Source of the DNA: Rhizobium sp. BK196 | GTDB lineage: Bacteria; Pseudomonadota; Alphaproteobacteria; Rhizobiales; Rhizobiaceae | Reading direction: 5' to 3' | DNA: 64,000 nt | Assembly: GCF_014193255.1 (NCBI RefSeq) | Contig: NZ_JACHZB010000002.1 | Location: forward strand, 806,001-870,000 | Part shown: positions 35,030 through 44,126 of the stretch, one piece after another | Layout: every line of letters starts with the position of its first letter | Position numbering within the stretch: the stretch's first letter is position 1 | Translations under genes and position numbers: made by a program | The notes under the pieces: model-generated | The model's database searches: none | What the model was told of the DNA's origin: nothing | The model's input: only the letters and a program-made list of their open reading frames with translations

Positions 35030-36271
35030 ATGAAAACGCTAAAGACAATCCTAATGACCGCCAGCGCTATGGCGATAACAATGTCGTTCGCCGCAGCCTC
35101 GGAGCTCAAGCTCGTGTGGTATGTCGACAACGATCAGGAGGAAGCGGACACGCGCGCGCTGCTCGATCAGTACACGAAGCTGCATCCCGAAACGACCTTC
35201 GATCTGGAAATCACCCCTTACGACGGGATGATCCAGAAATTCCAGCAATATGCAGCCTCGGGGATCATGCCGGATCTGTCCCTGACCTCCTCCATGGAGC
35301 CGGTTATTCGGCCCTTCCTGGCAGACCTCAGCAAGGAGATCGGACCGGAATGGATCAACGACTTCGTCAAGGGCTGGGCCGATGGAGCCAGGCTTGGCGA
35401 CAAGGTCATTGCCGCCCCCCTGCGTGTCACCTCGACAGGGATCTTCCTGAACGCCGATGCCTTCAAAAAGGCAGGTGTTGCCATTCCGGACCAGGCGACC
35501 GGTTGGACATGGGAAGAGTTCATCCCGAAGGTCAAGGAGGCAGCAGAGAAATCCGGCATCCGCTATCCTCTGGTCTGGGACGTTTCCGCGAGCCGGTGGA
35601 TCGTTCACGAATATCAATATGGCAACCACATCTACACCGAGAAGGAGCCCGTCAAGGTCGTGATGGACGAGGCGGCCTGGACGAGCACGCTCGACAAATT
35701 CATCGAAATCACCAAGGCTGCCATGCCGCCCGGCCTGTGGAGCGGCGCAAGTTCGGACAATCCTAAGGAACTTTTCACTGCAGGTCAGGCAGCGGCCTAC
35801 ATGTCCGGGAGCTGGCAGATTGCCGGGCTGGCAACCAACGCACAATTCGCTTGGCAAGCCGGACCGACGCCACGCGGGACGGTTGCTTCATCGATCTACG
35901 GCGGCGATTACATCGTTGCCTTCAACACAAGCCAGCACCTGCCGGAAGCCGTCGAGTTCATAAAATGGATCACATCCCCGGAGATCCAGGCGCAATACGC
36001 CAAGACCTTCGGCATGATCCCTGCCAACCTCAAGGCGCCGCCGGTCAAGTATGACAATCCGGCCGCAACGGCTGCAATCACCGCAATGCAGAATGAATTG
36101 AACGCGAGCCCGGCCTACGCGGCAACAGACCAGGCCTGGCCGCAGATGCAGTCGGTCTGGGGGACGGTGAAAGCGGCTGTTACCCAGGCTGTCGCCGGTC
36201 AGATTTCCTCAGCCGAGGCGATCGCGCAGATCAAGAAATCCGCCGACGACTCGCTCGAGGCGAGCAAGTGA
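35030..36271 (+). CDS. Sugar ABC transporter substrate-binding protein
   Basis: The 413-residue protein starts at 35030 after GGGAG and has a signal peptide (MKTLKTILMTASAMAITMS) cleaved near AAA-SELK. The mature part is a family 1 extracellular solute-binding protein (LVWYVDNDQEEADTRALLDQ, AAYMSGSWQIAGLA). It is the first gene of a binding-protein-permease-permease operon downstream of two ROK operators. With the adjacent GH28 and other hydrolase genes, a plant-derived uronide or oligosaccharide is the likely ligand. That is an inference. Confidence 0.93.
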   Translation: MKTLKTILMTASAMAITMSFAAASELKLVWYVDNDQEEADTRALLDQYTKLHPETTFDLEITPYDGMIQKFQQYAASGIMPDLSLTSSMEPVIRPFLADLSKEIGPEWINDFVKGWADGARLGDKVIAAPLRVTSTGIFLNADAFKKAGVAIPDQATGWTWEEFIPKVKEAAEKSGIRYPLVWDVSASRWIVHEYQYGNHIYTEKEPVKVVMDEAAWTSTLDKFIEITKAAMPPGLWSGASSDNPKELFTAGQAAAYMSGSWQIAGLATNAQFAWQAGPTPRGTVASSIYGGDYIVAFNTSQHLPEAVEFIKWITSPEIQAQYAKTFGMIPANLKAPPVKYDNPAATAAITAMQNELNASPAYAATDQAWPQMQSVWGTVKAAVTQAVAGQISSAEAIAQIKKSADDSLEASK

Positions 36272-37221
36272 CGGCAGTGATCACACAGCAAGGCAGTTCG
36301 GCACTGGGTCCCCACCCGGTGCCGAAGGGCCGCCGCAACAGCCTCTTCAATGTCGGTTGGCCGTATCTGCTCATGCTGCCGACGATCGCACTGCTCGTCA
36401 CTTTTACGCTTTATCCGCTGGTGCAAGGCCTGCTGATGGCATTCTTCAAGCGGGGCGTGGTGGTGGTTCCACAAGTCCCAAGCACCCTGCCGCAATATGT
36501 GGGCTTTGATAATTTTTTAGGGCTTTTGAGCAATGCCGACTTCCAGACGTCCCTCGTCAAGACGGTTGTCTTCGTCGTCATCGCGGTACCACTGAACATT
36601 ATCGCCTCCTTGGCGCTGGCACTGCTTCTCTCGCCGCAGACGAAATTTTTCGCGATTGTACGGACGGTTGTCTTCTTCCCCTCGATGATCAGTCTTTTGA
36701 TCATTGGCGTCTCGTGGCGCTGGCTTTTCGGCCTGAACAACGGTCTCGTCAATTATCTGCTGTCACTGGTGGGAATTGCTCCGGTTCCGTGGCTCGAACA
36801 AGATACCATGGCTCAGATTGCGATGATCATCGCATGGGTGTGGGCCCAAGCCGGCTTTAACATGATGATTTTCATCGCCGGCCTGACTGCGATCCCGGCG
36901 GACTACTACGAAGCCTCGTCCATCGACGGCACCACCAGATGGCGCCAGTTCACGCATATCACATTGCCGCTTCTCAGGCCGACGATGGCGGTGGTCCTGG
37001 TGCTGTCGTCGATCGAAGCCTTCAAGGTTTATGAACTCGTCGTGTCGTTGACCGGAGGAGGACCCGGCAAGGCTACCGTCTACCTGATCCAGACGATCTA
37101 CGACACGGCATTTCAAAAGCCGATGCAGGCCGGCGTTGCCGCCGCCCAGTCGATGGTTCTCTTTGCAATTCTCTTGCTGCTGACGATCGTTCAGTTGCGC
37201 CTGTCTAGGAGCGAGAAATGA
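36268..37221 (+). CDS. Sugar ABC transporter permease, MalF type
   Basis: This 317-residue inner-membrane protein has the coupling loop YEASSIDGTTRWRQFTHITL and about six transmembrane segments starting near residue 30. The GTG start overlaps the stop of the binding-protein gene (GTGA). A second GTG three codons later (36277) is an alternative start. It pairs with the MalG-type permease encoded next. Confidence 0.93.
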   Translation: MTAVITQQGSSALGPHPVPKGRRNSLFNVGWPYLLMLPTIALLVTFTLYPLVQGLLMAFFKRGVVVVPQVPSTLPQYVGFDNFLGLLSNADFQTSLVKTVVFVVIAVPLNIIASLALALLLSPQTKFFAIVRTVVFFPSMISLLIIGVSWRWLFGLNNGLVNYLLSLVGIAPVPWLEQDTMAQIAMIIAWVWAQAGFNMMIFIAGLTAIPADYYEASSIDGTTRWRQFTHITLPLLRPTMAVVLVLSSIEAFKVYELVVSLTGGGPGKATVYLIQTIYDTAFQKPMQAGVAAAQSMVLFAILLLLTIVQLRLSRSEK

Positions 37222-38036
37222 CACGGATCTATTCGCCCTGGCGGCTCGCGTTCGTGGCCTTGGCGCTCTTCATCTTCCTGATGCCGCCGGTGTGGCTCTT
37301 CCTGTCGTCGCTGAAATCGCAACAGGAGATATTCCAGTGGCCGCCAACCATTTTTCCGGCCCATATAACACTGCAGAATTTCATCGAAACGGTATCGCGG
37401 GCAAAATTTCTGGTCTTTTTCCGCAATTCGGCAATCGTCTCCGTGCTCTCGGCACTGCTGTCCGTCACCATCAGCGTCATGGCAGGTTATGCGCTTGCGA
37501 AATTCAGGTTTAAAGGCGACACGCTGTTTTTCCTGCTGATCATGTCATCGCTGATGGTGCCGTTGCAGATCGTCATGATCCCGGTCTTTCTGGTTCTGCG
37601 CGATCTCCACCTTCTTGATACGCTCGCGGGCATCATCATCGCTCCAGCCGCAACTCCGACAGGGGTGTTCCTGATGCGGCAATACATCACGAACATTCCC
37701 GACAGCCTTTTGGAGGCAGCCCGGATTGACGGAACGCCGGAGTGGCGCATCTTGCTGAGGATTATCGTGCCGTTATCCATACCCGCGATCGGCACGCTTC
37801 TGGCTTTCAATCTCGTCTGGCGTTGGAACGATTATCTGTGGCCATTCCTGGTCATCACGGATCAGGACAAATGGACTGTTCAGGTTGCGCTCGCCAACAC
37901 TGTCGGACGATTTGGCATCAACTGGCCAAGATTGCTGTCGATGTCAGTTCTCTCCGTCCTGCCGGTGCTCGTCATGTTCACGGCCCTGCAACGAATGCTG
38001 ATGAGCGGCCTAATGGCCGGAGCGACCAAAGAGTAG
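37218..38036 (+). CDS. Sugar ABC transporter permease, MalG type
   Basis: The 272-residue inner-membrane protein has the coupling loop LEAARIDGTPEWRILLRIIV and six transmembrane segments. It overlaps the MalF-type gene by four bases (ATGA). The ATPase for this importer is not adjacent but is encoded about 4.5 kb away at 42537, behind a matching operator. A strong stem-loop follows the stop. Confidence 0.94.
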   Translation: MTRIYSPWRLAFVALALFIFLMPPVWLFLSSLKSQQEIFQWPPTIFPAHITLQNFIETVSRAKFLVFFRNSAIVSVLSALLSVTISVMAGYALAKFRFKGDTLFFLLIMSSLMVPLQIVMIPVFLVLRDLHLLDTLAGIIIAPAATPTGVFLMRQYITNIPDSLLEAARIDGTPEWRILLRIIVPLSIPAIGTLLAFNLVWRWNDYLWPFLVITDQDKWTVQVALANTVGRFGINWPRLLSMSVLSVLPVLVMFTALQRMLMSGLMAGATKE

Positions 38037-38059
38037 CGAAAGCCGGTGCCAGTCAAATG

Positions 38060-38082
38060 AAAAGCCGCCTCGGGCGGCTTTT
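38060..38082. terminator. Bidirectional intrinsic terminator
   Basis: AAAAGCCGCC, a TCG loop and GGCGGCTTTT form a 10-base stem with A- and T-tracts on either side. It sits between convergent genes (permease and glycoside hydrolase), so it can end both transcripts. Confidence 0.85.
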
Positions 38083-38132
38083 GCATTTGCTTCCTGGTCT
38101 GTAAAAGATTGCGACCATGTTCTGAGGACGTT

Positions 38133-39875
38133 TCAGGCAAGCGGCGGGCGCAGCTTGTCCTTGTGCGCGAGGGCGGCCATCGCCGGCATGCTGCTCCACC
38201 CCTGGAGCAGCGATCCACGCCCCCACGGCGGGGCAAAATATTCCACAGCGCCCACCCACCCTTCTTCCAGGCAGGTTTCCCACCAGCGCAGCAAGGGATA
38301 TTCCGCGCCCGAAAGGTCATGGATCAGACGCTGTTCGGCATAAAGACCCGACAGGTAAGGCCAATCCGATCCGTTGTGGTAGCGGTATGCGAAGGCGGAC
38401 TTCGAGCGGGTGTCTTTTGGCCGCTTGAAGGGCGGAAAGGCACACATGACACCCCAGTCCCCGTAGGGCTGACTGGCGTTGTTGCGGGTTTCCAGGAACG
38501 CCTCCACCTTCGCAAGGACCGTTCTTGCACGTTCTGCCGAAACGGCTCGGTATCGAAGCAGGGTGAGACTGTCGAGCGTCAGATGATCCTCGACGAAATC
38601 CTGTTTCTCCCCGTAGTCGGCGTAGGCTCCGCCTGCCTGGAGAAGGACGTCGTCGATCGATGCGCGAGCCTTTTTGGCAGTTGCGGCAGCCTTGGCGGCG
38701 ACATTTTCGTCGATCGTCCCGCCGTAAGCGGCAATCACGTCGAGAGCACCGATCCATAAGCCGATGTCATAGGAAACGTAACCATGGCGAAAGACATTGT
38801 CGGCCCAATCGCGATCATGGCGAGGCTTGACCGGCAAGCCGTTCCCTGCCCTATCCAAGTCGCAGTAACGATCAAAGATGGCAATAACTTTATCCCAATG
38901 AACAGTCAGCGGGGAACTGTCCCCGGTCGTACGGACATAGTCGCCGATCGTCAGGATGAAGAACAACGGGCTGTCGAAGTGGTCACTCCACCAATCTCCC
39001 GGACGAAGGTGCTCCTCTTTGATCTGCGGGTGCGATCTGCGAACCTTCTCCCATTCTTCGGCCTGTGCCGGCCCGGTCAGGATGACACCGCTCGGCGCCT
39101 CTCCATCGGGCTGGATGCCGCGCGCCAGCAGCTCGATCTGCGAGCGTACGGCATCGGGTTCACGCGCTAACAGCGCCTGAAGCGTCCAGTATCCGTCGCG
39201 ATAATAGGTTCGTGCCGGTGCGCTGTAAGCCTGGCCTGCAGCAAGGCCGCCAAAATCGCCATGCTCGTTCTGACGAATGCTCGAAAGTGCGGCATGAAGG
39301 CTCTGCGAAATCATGCTGCGCATCAGCGGCGAAGCTTCCGGCATTTCATCGCAGCGCGCTACATAGGCGTTAGCTTCGGCCACTACCTCCTCTTGAGCGA
39401 GGTCGAGGCCCTTGGTGGCTTCGTCGCTCGACGCGCCAGCGCTGAGGAATATGCCGCCGGGTCTTTGCTCGACAATAACCACACCCCATCCGGTTCGGGC
39501 AATCCGTCGTTCACCCAGCCGCTCTACCGGTTGGCGTTTCGTGGTGCTTCCCCACCAAGCGCAACGACGCGAGGGTACGAGTGTCTGCAGTTTCGCTCCC
39601 TTCAAAAACAGCACCGGTGCCGACTGAGCCACATAAAGGCCGCCGCCGCTGGTTTCGACGCGGTTCGGGGCATACGTGAAAGGCCCACGCCAACCGCTGA
39701 AGGTCAGGTTCGCGATCTTGCCACAGCCCCAGACAGAAATTTCGATCTTGCCGTCCGGCCAGCAATCACCCTGCAGGCGTGGTGCCATGAATGGCAGCAG
39801 GACCGGCTTTTCCGATACGAGTTGTCCATCGGCAAGCGGGCTAAGGACACGCGGCTTCGTGCGTGGCTTCGTCAT
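38133..39875 (-). CDS. (Alpha/alpha)6-barrel glycoside hydrolase (MGH1/GH63-like)
   Basis: This 580-residue protein resembles the six-hairpin glycosidase superfamily. There is an N-terminal beta-rich region to about 180, then a helical barrel with YYRDGYWTLQALL, DWADNVFRHGYVSYDIG and HNGSDWPYLSGLYAEQ. It has no signal peptide, so it should act in the cytoplasm on imported oligosaccharides. The start at 39875 is preceded by GGAG. It lies 16 bases after the ROK kinase stop, in one operon with it. Amylo-1,6-glucosidase-like and glucosylglycerate-hydrolase-like activities are possible; the substrate cannot be named from sequence. Confidence 0.8.
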   Translation of the reverse strand: MTKPRTKPRVLSPLADGQLVSEKPVLLPFMAPRLQGDCWPDGKIEISVWGCGKIANLTFSGWRGPFTYAPNRVETSGGGLYVAQSAPVLFLKGAKLQTLVPSRRCAWWGSTTKRQPVERLGERRIARTGWGVVIVEQRPGGIFLSAGASSDEATKGLDLAQEEVVAEANAYVARCDEMPEASPLMRSMISQSLHAALSSIRQNEHGDFGGLAAGQAYSAPARTYYRDGYWTLQALLAREPDAVRSQIELLARGIQPDGEAPSGVILTGPAQAEEWEKVRRSHPQIKEEHLRPGDWWSDHFDSPLFFILTIGDYVRTTGDSSPLTVHWDKVIAIFDRYCDLDRAGNGLPVKPRHDRDWADNVFRHGYVSYDIGLWIGALDVIAAYGGTIDENVAAKAAATAKKARASIDDVLLQAGGAYADYGEKQDFVEDHLTLDSLTLLRYRAVSAERARTVLAKVEAFLETRNNASQPYGDWGVMCAFPPFKRPKDTRSKSAFAYRYHNGSDWPYLSGLYAEQRLIHDLSGAEYPLLRWWETCLEEGWVGAVEYFAPPWGRGSLLQGWSSMPAMAALAHKDKLRPPLA

Positions 39876-39891
39876 GAGCGAGCTCCAGTTC

Positions 39892-40863
39892 TTATGCGGC
39901 CTTCTGGCTGGAAAGTTCGTGCAAACCAAGCATCAAGGCACCGCGCATTCCTGCCTCCGGACCGAGAGAAGTCGGTTCAATCTGCACGGCAAACGGCAGC
40001 AGAGACGACATATGCTGCGAGACGAGCTCGATGAACTCCGGGCGCGAGCCGATGCCGCCTCCAAGTACCATCAATGCCGGATCGAATACCGCTTGAATGG
40101 ACGCCAGCCCGACCGACGCGGACTTTGCGAGCGCCGCGATGGCAGCAGACGCCTCTGGGTCTCCCGAACCCGCCCTGAGAAAGATTTCACTCACCGGCAC
40201 AGTTCCATCTCGATAGAGAGAGCGTATGGCCGGTGAATCGACTTGGTCCTCAAAGAGGCCCGCCCTTGCTTTCGGCGCGGCATCGTGCGGATCTGCGCCG
40301 AGCGGCAGAAGACCAAGTTCCCCCGCGCGGCCGTGGTGACCGCGAAAAAGCCTGCCGTCGATAACGAGCCCCATGCCCACCCCAGTTCCGAAGGCGATGA
40401 AGGCCACGGAAGTGCAATCGCGGGCTCTTCCGAGCGTCGCCTCAGCAAATGCCGCCAGATTGACGTCGTTCTCGACAATCACACCGCAGGGCAATCCGGC
40501 CTCAAGAAGCCCTGCAAGTGGCTGGTCCGCAGGGATTGCGAGATTCGGCGACAGCGAAGCAAGACCAGTAGAGGGCGAAACGGCGCTCGGTACGCCAACG
40601 ACGGCGCTAAGGAGAGGCCCCCGGTCATGATGCCGCTCCGCTAGGGTCAAGATCATGCGCACAATTTGCTTGAGGACGGGAGCGCCTTCGCCGTGGGCGG
40701 TCGGCTCTTCCATCTTCGCCAAGAGAACGCCGTTAAGATCGGATAGGCCGGCGAGCACCTTGGTACCACCGAGATCAACGCCAGCAATGAGACCCGAAAC
40801 GCTCGCGCGACGATTGTCAACCGCCGGCCGCAGATCTGGCGCGATAGTTGAAATATTTGACAA
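39892..40863 (-). CDS. ROK family sugar kinase
   Basis: The 323-residue protein has the ATP-binding motif GVDLGGTKVLAG near residue 27, the catalytic aspartate in VENDVNLAAFAE and a late glycine motif LMVLGGGIGS. The TTG at 40863 is the likely start because an operator copy ends about 23 bases upstream; a much longer reading to 41025 would run through the operator and into the divergent regulator gene. The canonical zinc motif of ROK proteins (CxCGxxGCxE) is absent: the region reads GRAGELGLLPLGADPHD. It probably phosphorylates the sugar released by the local hydrolases. Confidence 0.85.
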   Translation of the reverse strand: MSNISTIAPDLRPAVDNRRASVSGLIAGVDLGGTKVLAGLSDLNGVLLAKMEEPTAHGEGAPVLKQIVRMILTLAERHHDRGPLLSAVVGVPSAVSPSTGLASLSPNLAIPADQPLAGLLEAGLPCGVIVENDVNLAAFAEATLGRARDCTSVAFIAFGTGVGMGLVIDGRLFRGHHGRAGELGLLPLGADPHDAAPKARAGLFEDQVDSPAIRSLYRDGTVPVSEIFLRAGSGDPEASAAIAALAKSASVGLASIQAVFDPALMVLGGGIGSRPEFIELVSQHMSSLLPFAVQIEPTSLGPEAGMRGALMLGLHELSSQKAA

Positions 40864-40885
40864 ACGCAGCTCTTTTCTATATTTG

Positions 40886-40902
40886 TTCGGCAGGTTGACG
40901 AA
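40886..40902. promoter_or_regulatory. ROK operator copy 3
   Basis: TTCGGC-AGGTT-GACGAA matches the shared inverted repeat with one mismatch. It lies between the divergent ROK kinase and ROK regulator genes and could mediate repression of the kinase operon and autoregulation. Confidence 0.6.
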
Positions 40903-41018
40903 TTTATTATTGCCGGCCTTCCGGTCTGTCAACAACCAGTTTGAAATTGACGGGCATTCGTGGAAAAAGCAGAAGCAGACGAACAGCAAAATCTTAGATC
41001 GACCGGAATATTTGGCCC

Positions 41019-42221
41019 ATGGCATTGACTGAAAACGCGCCCCCGATGCTGCGACAGATTTCGGTTCGCGCTGTCATGGATGTCTTGCTCCACACGGGTC
41101 CCACGTCCCGTGCCGAACTTTCCAAGATCACCGGCCTCTCGAAGCAGACGATGTCCGAGGTCATCAGGACGCTGGAAGAGGCTGGCTGGGTTCGCGAAAA
41201 AGGCGTTACGACCGGCCGCATCGGCCGCAGCGCCATTACCTATGAGGTGAATGGCACGGCCGGCTACGCCGTCGCCATCGACATGGGTGCCACGACAACG
41301 CGGATCGTGCTCGGCAATATCGTCGGCAGAATTGTGAATGAGATTGAATATCCCTCCGACCATCGAGGCGGCTATCATCAGCTCGAACAGATAGAAGCGG
41401 CGCTTGGGCGGATTCTTGCCGAAAGCGGTGTGGCGCGTGATTATGTTCTGGTAGCGTCCATCGCCACGCCCGGCGTGGTCGAACCGACGACCGGCGCGCT
41501 CTCAATGGCACCGAACCTTGTCGATCTTGCCGGCATCGATATTGTCAGAACACTTCGCGAAAGGCTTGGTTGTCCGGTTGTGCTTGAAAACGACGTCAAC
41601 GCAGCCGTCATCGGCGAGTCCTGGCAGGGACGTGCAGTTGAGATCGATACCCTGGCCTTCATCTCGCTTGGAACAGGTATCGGTCTTGGCGTACTTCAAG
41701 GCGGCAAGTTGATGCGCGGCGCGAGTGGGGCAGCCGGCGAGATCTCCTACCTTCCGTTCGGGGCTGATCCCTATGCGGAGGACAGCTTGGAGCGCGGCGC
41801 ACTCGAATGCGCCATCGCAGCGCAGGGAATTAGCGATTTCTATCACCGCTCAGGCGGTATAAAGGACACGTCCGTCCGAGATATTCTGAGGCTTGCAGAA
41901 AAGGAAGATCCGATCGCCGCAAACGTCATCCGCAAAGTCGCGGATATCGCAGCACTCCTGATCGTGTCCGTGAACGCGATCGTCGATCCGACCATCGTTG
42001 TCCTTGGAGGTAGCATTGGCTCCCATCCATTGATGGTCGAGCGGATTCGCGAAGGCATAGCCAAGGCAAGTCGGCGCAATATAAAGGTGGAAGCGAGCGC
42101 GCTTGGCAGCCGCGCAACGCTCATCGGGGCGCTTGCAATTGCCTTGACCCACCTTCACAACCTTCTCTTCTCACCGCAGGCCCTTCCAGAGCAACGGCGT
42201 TTGCCGCCGCCGCCTCGCTGA
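41019..42221 (+). CDS. ROK family transcriptional regulator
   Basis: This 400-residue protein has an N-terminal winged helix (about 12-75, LHTGPTSRAELSKITGLSKQ, then EVIRTLEEAGWV) fused to a ROK domain (AIDMGATTTRIVLG, ENDVNAAVIGE, IVVLGGSIGSHP). Such NagC/XylR-type regulators repress sugar genes until the sugar binds the ROK domain. The zinc motif CxCGxxGCxE is missing, as in the adjacent kinase (GAAGEISYLPFGADPYAED), so the two are probably related within one subfamily. It is divergent from the kinase operon and is the obvious candidate to bind the four TTCGTC-N5-GACGAA sites. Confidence 0.93.
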   Translation: MALTENAPPMLRQISVRAVMDVLLHTGPTSRAELSKITGLSKQTMSEVIRTLEEAGWVREKGVTTGRIGRSAITYEVNGTAGYAVAIDMGATTTRIVLGNIVGRIVNEIEYPSDHRGGYHQLEQIEAALGRILAESGVARDYVLVASIATPGVVEPTTGALSMAPNLVDLAGIDIVRTLRERLGCPVVLENDVNAAVIGESWQGRAVEIDTLAFISLGTGIGLGVLQGGKLMRGASGAAGEISYLPFGADPYAEDSLERGALECAIAAQGISDFYHRSGGIKDTSVRDILRLAEKEDPIAANVIRKVADIAALLIVSVNAIVDPTIVVLGGSIGSHPLMVERIREGIAKASRRNIKVEASALGSRATLIGALAIALTHLHNLLFSPQALPEQRRLPPPPR

Positions 42222-42536
42222 TCCCGAACGTCTGGGACCAGGCTCGTCTTGCTGTCACAGCCCGTTCCAAATTGAATGCGGCAGCAACGTGCCCACCAGC
42301 TTGAGGAGCAGCCAGTGAAGCAGCTCTCTAATTGAACAACGCTGTCCTGAAAGCGATAGGCCGTGCCCCTTCCCTCAGACACGCTTGGTCGCGACTTCGA
42401 GTCGAAGAATCGGGAGTGAAAACGGCTCAGATCCTGAATTTCATGTTCGTCATCTTGACGAACTAATTCATACCTTCCAAACTGCGGCCCACGCGACGAC
42501 AAATTTGTTCGAATTGGTTTTAGAAGGAACTGGCGA
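42222..42536. other. Intergenic region before the sugar ATPase gene
   Basis: No gene is supported here; open frames on both strands lack signals. Near its right side lies an operator copy (42446-42462), and an AAGGAA sequence precedes the ATPase start at 42537. This gap therefore probably holds an independent promoter for the ATPase gene. Confidence 0.5.
42446..42462. promoter_or_regulatory. ROK operator copy 4
   Basis: TTCGTC-ATCTT-GACGAA is a perfect inverted repeat followed by CTAATT, as in copy 1 (CTAAA). It lies about 75 bases before the ATPase gene and places that gene in the same regulon as the importer at 35030-38036. Confidence 0.7.
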
Positions 42537-43670
42537 ATGGCTGGCTTAACATTAAACGATGTTCGAAAGAGCTTCGGTCATCATGCCATTCTCCACGGCG
42601 TCGATCTTGATGTCAGCGAGGGTGAATTTGTTGTCCTTGTCGGCCCATCCGGTTGCGGCAAGTCGACCCTTCTGCGCTTGATTGCCGGCCTCGAAAGCGT
42701 CACGAGCGGAAGCGTTGCTATCGGCGACAAGGATGTAACGCATGCCGCTCCAGGCGAGCGGGAGATTGCGATGGTGTTTCAGTCCTACGCCCTCTACCCG
42801 CATATGACCGTTGCGAGAAACCTGTCGTTCGGACTGGAAAATACCAAGTTGACGCGCACTGAAATTGACGCCCGGGTGCAGGAAGCAGCCCGGATGCTGG
42901 CCATTGAACCACTTCTTGACCGGCGTCCCAAGCAGTTGTCAGGAGGGCAGAGGCAACGCGTTGCGATCGGGCGAGCCATCGTTCGAAACCCGAAGCTCTT
43001 TCTTTTCGACGAACCGCTCTCCAACCTCGATGCTGCACTTCGGGTACAGACAAGAGGAGAAATCAGCCGCCTCCACAAGCGGCTGGGAGCGACCATGATC
43101 TACGTCACCCACGATCAGATCGAGGCGATGACGATGGCGGATCGCATCGTCGTACTCAATGCCGGCCGTGTCGAACAGATTGGCACGCCCCTGGAGCTTT
43201 TCGAAACTCCGGCGAACCGGTTCGTTGCGGGCTTCATCGGTTCTCCGCAGATGAATTTCTTCGAAGGCGAGTTACTTTCCTGCGGCCCAGGCGGGATAGC
43301 CGTGCAGGTGCCGGGATTCGGTGCGCTCAACCTGCCGCTGGAGGCTGCGGATGCCAAGGTCGGCCAGGCGGTCACACTCGGTATCCGTCCCAGTCATTTC
43401 GGTTTGGAGCGTGATCGGGTTCACGACGGTTTTCGCGTTCGTTTTCAGGTCGACTATGCTGAAAGCATCGGAACGGAAACCTATGTTTACGGCACCGTCG
43501 AATCCTGCGAAACCGCCGCGGTCGTCCATCTTCCCGATCATGTGGCGATCGCAGACGGAGCAATTCTCGAACTTGTCGTGGAGCCGCATCGTGTCTACGT
43601 TTTCGACACGCATTCGGGTGCGGCATTTACGAGACTGAAAGCCGACACTCCGATCGCCACACCAGCATAA
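42537..43670 (+). CDS. Sugar ABC transporter ATP-binding protein, MalK/UgpC type
   Basis: The 377-residue ATPase has Walker [10 protein letters not shown], signature [15 protein letters not shown], Walker [13 protein letters not shown] and switch histidine VTHDQIEAM, plus a C-terminal OB-type regulatory domain. It is the likely partner of the permeases at 36268-38036, which have no ATPase next to them, and shares an operator motif with them. The start at 42537 has AAGGAA upstream. Confidence 0.94.
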   Translation: MAGLTLNDVRKSFGHHAILHGVDLDVSEGEFVVLVGPSGCGKSTLLRLIAGLESVTSGSVAIGDKDVTHAAPGEREIAMVFQSYALYPHMTVARNLSFGLENTKLTRTEIDARVQEAARMLAIEPLLDRRPKQLSGGQRQRVAIGRAIVRNPKLFLFDEPLSNLDAALRVQTRGEISRLHKRLGATMIYVTHDQIEAMTMADRIVVLNAGRVEQIGTPLELFETPANRFVAGFIGSPQMNFFEGELLSCGPGGIAVQVPGFGALNLPLEAADAKVGQAVTLGIRPSHFGLERDRVHDGFRVRFQVDYAESIGTETYVYGTVESCETAAVVHLPDHVAIADGAILELVVEPHRVYVFDTHSGAAFTRLKADTPIATPA

Positions 43671-44126
43671 CGCCTCTATTCCGTTTCGCTTGAGGATTGC
43701 GTGGGTGTACCGTTGATCCCACGACGCTGGTCTGCGCGATGATGCCTGCAGGAGTCACATCGCGGAGCGGCATTGGAAGGGCACCCCACGGCGGGCGCTG
43801 GAGCGCCGTGTCCGTTCGGACACACGGGCGCTCTAACTCTTTGAAGGCATCAGACTACCCGAAGATCGACGCCGATTTTCGGCTCGATGCTGCCAGGACT
43901 GCACATTTCATGAAGCCGCAGGAGCAACCCCGCAAGGAGCGAGGGCTCAAGCAGCCTTGGAGATATCGTCTCTGCAGCATTTCTGCGAGGAATGGTATCG
44001 GCTATTCCAGGGTCGCATGACACCACCTGTCTTAACCTGCGCAAAAGATGCGGCTAGGCCTACGACCATTGCACACAGAGCTCGCGCCCTTCATGATGCG
44101 CTCCTCCTCGGCAGACACGGATAGCC
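43671..44126. other. Intergenic region with a hairpin element
   Basis: I see no gene here. The notable feature is the stem-loop at 43801-43832. A frame of about 107 codons from 43697 has no ribosome-binding site and an atypical composition, so I do not call it. Confidence 0.5.
43801..43832. repeat. Intergenic stem-loop, probable rhizobial palindromic repeat
   Basis: GAGCGCC and GGCGCTC form outer arms, and GTGTCCG-TT-CGGACAC is a perfect inner palindrome with a TT loop. GC-rich palindromes of this kind occur in many rhizobial intergenic regions. It could also act as a transcript end after the ATPase gene, but no T-run follows. Family membership is from memory and unverified. Confidence 0.5.

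Noticed and set aside
42155..42502. A 115-codon minus-strand frame before the sugar ATPase gene
   Set aside because: It spans the operator and promoter region, has no ribosome-binding site and a cysteine/arginine-rich composition typical of a shadow frame.
43697..44020. A 107-codon frame in the gap before the histidine phosphatase gene
   Set aside because: It reads through the palindromic hairpin and has no start signal or family resemblance.
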